Origin: RHKX01 sp963820055
GTDB taxonomy: Bacteria; Actinomycetota; Thermoleophilia; Solirubrobacterales; 70-9
Assembly (NCBI GenBank): GCA_963820055.1
Contig: CAWFYJ010000004.1
Coordinates: 718,171 to 782,170, forward strand
DNA length: 64,000 nt
Direction of reading: 5' to 3'
The notes under the pieces are model-generated. The model did no database searches. It was not told where the DNA came from and was given only the letters and a program-made list of their open reading frames with translations. The position numbers and the translations under genes were made by a program. Every line of letters begins with the position of its first letter. Position 1 is the stretch's first letter. Below, piece after piece: positions 62,187 through 64,000 of this stretch.

Positions 62187-62523
62187 ATGTGGCTCGTCAC
62201 GACACAGGGCTTCTACAGCGCCGTCGCCCACCGCGACGATCCCGACAAGGTGCTCGTCCGCGGCCGGACCCGCGGTGACATCGAGGCGCTGCGCGAGCAG
62301 ATCCCGAGCATCGAGCCGTTCGAGGACGAGTCGCCGACTACCGCCACCGCGCGATCGTCACGCGGGCCGAATGGGTCGGCCGCCGTCAGCGCTCGTCGCC
62401 GAGACGATCGACTACGACAACTTCAAGAACGCCGTCGCCGAGCGTCAGGGCCCCGAGCGCGCCCGCACCTACCACCGCGTCTGGGCGGCGCTCCTCGATC
62501 TCGGGGACGAAGATCACGGCTGA
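62187..62523 (+). CDS. Hypothetical protein (frameshifted)
   Basis: MWLVTTQGFYSAVAHRDDPD, KVLVRGRTRGDIEALREQIP, then after breaks near 62.33 and 62.4 kb YRHRAIVTRAEW and LVAETIDYDNFKNAVAERQG, ARTYHRVWAALLDLGDEDHG. This matches a small conserved actinobacterial protein type with unknown role. About 111 residues. Confidence 0.6.
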
Positions 62524-62552
62524 GACCGCTCCCGTCGGGTAGAACCTCCTAT

Positions 62553-64000
62553 ATGGAGGAGGGTGCCTCGCCAGGGCTGCGGTTCGTCGCGAGCGATTTC
62601 TACGGCTACCTGCGCCCGTCGCGCTGCGGGCTGCGCGTCTGGCTGCGCGAGCAGGGCGTCGAGGAGGAGCCGCCCGAGCGACTTCGGCGCGATGCTGATG
62701 CGACCTCGGCATCGAGCACGAGGCGCGCCACCTCGAGCGGTTCCCCGAACCACATCGACATCGGCAAGCTGCCCCGCGAGGAGCAGCGCGAGGCGACCAT
62801 CGAGGAGCTCGAGGCGCGTCGACCGCGTCATCTACCAGGGCCGCCTGCGCGCCGACGACCACGCTCGCCGGCCGCGAGGTCGAGATCGTCGGCCACCCCG
62901 ACTTCATGCTCCCCGCCCGCAGCAGCTACGCGATCCGCGACTCGAAGCTGAACCGCCGGATCGGACTCCAGCGAGCACGTCCGCCTCCAGCTCGAGATCT
63001 ACGGCTGGCTCTACGAGCAGACGTTCGGCGAGCCGCCCGTCGCCCTCCAGGTCCACACCGGCACCGGCGAGATCGTCCACCTCGACTACGAGGGCGGCGT
63101 CGACGCGCTCGCCACCTTCGAGCGGATGCTCGAGCTCCGCTTCGCGAGGACGAGCCCGAGGAGTGCGTCGGCGTCTCGAAGTGCTCCGGCTGCGGCTTCC
63201 ACAGCCACTGCTGGCCGCAGGCGATCGAGCGCCAGGACGTCGGCATCCTCCCCTGGGTCGACCGCGGCCTCGTCGAGCGAGCTCCACGCGCAGGGCGCCG
63301 GCACGCTCCCCGAGCTGCTCGAGAAGTTCGACGCCGAGAGCCTCGCCGCGCTCGAGCTGCCGTGGGGCGACCGGATCAAGCCGGTCGGCGAGCGCGCCGA
63401 GCGGATCCTCGCTCAACGCCCAGGCGCGGATCCTCGGCGAGCCGATCGTCATCAGCCAGCCCGAGATCCCCGAGCACGACACCTACGTGATGTTCGACCT
63501 CGAGGGCATGCAGCCGAGCCTCGACGAGCTCGAGAAGATCTACATCTGGGGCATGCAGCCGTTCGGCAAGGGCGCCGGCCCCTTCCGCGCCGGCGTCGCC
63601 GGCTTCGGCCGCAGCGGCGACCGCGAGGGCTGGTAGGCCTTCCTCGCGCAAGGCCGGCGAGATCTTCGCCGAGCACGGCGACATCCCCTTCGTCCACTGG
63701 GCCACCTACGAGAAGACCAAGATCGACCTGTACCTCGAGCGCTACGGCGACCGCGACGGCGTCGCCGAGCGCGTCAAGCGCCAACCTCCTCGACCTCCTC
63801 CCGATCACCCGCGCACTCCGTCGCCGTCCCGCTCTCCAGCTACGGCCTCAAGGAGATCGAGACCCTGACCGGCTACGAGCGCCAGCTCGAGGAGTTCGGC
63901 GGCGAGTGGTCGATGGCCAAGTACATCGAGGCGACCGAGACCAACGACCGAGCCGAGCGCGACGCGATCATGGACGAGATCCTCGCCTACAACCGGGAGG
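62553..64000 (+). CDS. TM0106-type RecB-like nuclease, frameshifted and cut by window end
   Basis: ATG 62553. The N-terminal LRFVASDFYGYLRPSRCGLR, LGIEHEARHLERFP and HIDIGKLPREEQREATIEEL open a PD-(D/E)XK RecB/Cas4-like nuclease. Then come VEIVGHPDFML and IRDSKLNRRI (Asp, then Asp-x-Lys), LQLEIYGWLYEQTFGEPPVA, and a Cys cluster in CSGCGFHSHC that with the early Cys could hold an iron-sulfur cluster. A RNase-H-like C-terminal domain begins at HDTYVMFDLEGMQPSLDELE. Many single-base breaks and one in-frame TAG (63633). Continues beyond the window. Confidence 0.75.

Noticed and set aside
55287..63635. Amber (TAG) recoding suggested by in-frame TAG in the helicase (55287) and the RecB-like gene (63633)
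   Set aside because: Many genes in the window end normally in TAG (1849, 12244, 31134, 38538), and both cases lie in the error-rich stretch; base substitution is simpler.
1..64000. CRISPR arrays, tRNA or rRNA genes, insertion sequences, integrases
   Set aside because: Looked for on both strands; no regularly spaced repeats, cloverleaf-like segments, transposase motifs or terminal inverted repeats were found.

Overview
The window is a high-GC (about 70 percent) actinobacterial chromosome segment. It most likely comes from the Thermoleophilia/Solirubrobacterales. Three things point there: secreted proteins whose C-termini are rich in basic beta strands, -10 boxes of the form TAnnnT placed 6-9 bases before start codons (apparently leaderless mRNAs), and a gene mix of P450, QsdR-type TetR, LuxR-ATPase, CSLREA beta-helix and PIN toxins. 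The taxon is inferred from style, not from a marker gene. No rRNA, tRNA, CRISPR array, insertion sequence or phage structural gene was seen. Many genes carry single-base frameshifts inside otherwise well-conserved coding sequence. These cluster at about 14-31 kb and 54-64 kb, while neighbours at 32-37, 39-42 and 46-48 kb are intact. I treat most as consensus errors of the assembly, not decay, and give each affected gene one entry over its whole span.

Layout. 0-2.3 kb: the tail of a CDS, a ThDP-dependent enzyme and an alkyltransferase-like protein. 2.4-9.4 kb: a minus-strand redox operon (P450-type ferredoxin, FAD ferredoxin reductase, ferric-reductase-like membrane protein, ApbE flavin transferase, two low-complexity membrane-anchored proteins), divergent from a two-component system with a Thr-rich secreted partner. 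9.6-13.9 kb: a haem-binding membrane protein, a beta-helix protein, an MFS transporter and small proteins.

13.9-31.1 kb is the most interesting region, a composite catabolic locus. A peptide/opine-type ABC importer (dppABCDF-like) and a FadR-type GntR regulator lie on the minus strand. Divergent from them is a tightly overlapping operon: RidA, DadA-like FAD oxidase, acylating aldehyde dehydrogenase, 4-hydroxy-2-oxovalerate aldolase, DUF1537 sugar-acid kinase, class II aldolase and a VOC enzyme. A second operon follows: DSD1-type PLP enzyme, SDR, SMP-30 lactonase and HpcH/HpaI aldolase. Near-identical TGGTCAGAYCA palindromes sit at the regulator, at the first operon and in the divergent region before the second operon, and a TGGT-N6-ACCA site precedes the importer. 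This suggests one regulon for uptake and breakdown of an unidentified hydroxylated amino acid or sugar acid.

31.1-37.5 kb: two VapBC-like toxin-antitoxin modules with related operators (GTAGC-N6-GCTAC) flank a 1000-residue LuxR-family ATPase. The first has a 59-bp duplication of its operator and start. A PH-like protein and a C45-type amidase follow. 37.5-45.5 kb: aldo-keto reductase, TetR, a tandem pair of paralogous secreted proteins, a seven-bladed Cys-paired propeller and a CSLREA beta-helix protein. 45.6-48.4 kb: QsdR-like TetR divergent from a cytochrome P450. 48.5-52.4 kb: a three-repeat secreted protein and small or broken hypotheticals, including a HicB-like antitoxin.

51.5-64 kb looks like an accessory island. 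It holds zinc-ribbon proteins, a coupled Zn-ribbon/DUF4132/NERD-helicase operon, a VRR-NUC-like nuclease, a VWA protein, a TacAT-like GNAT/DUF1778 pair, a gamma-glutamylcyclotransferase, an ARPP-1 family protein and a RecB-like nuclease that runs off the window.
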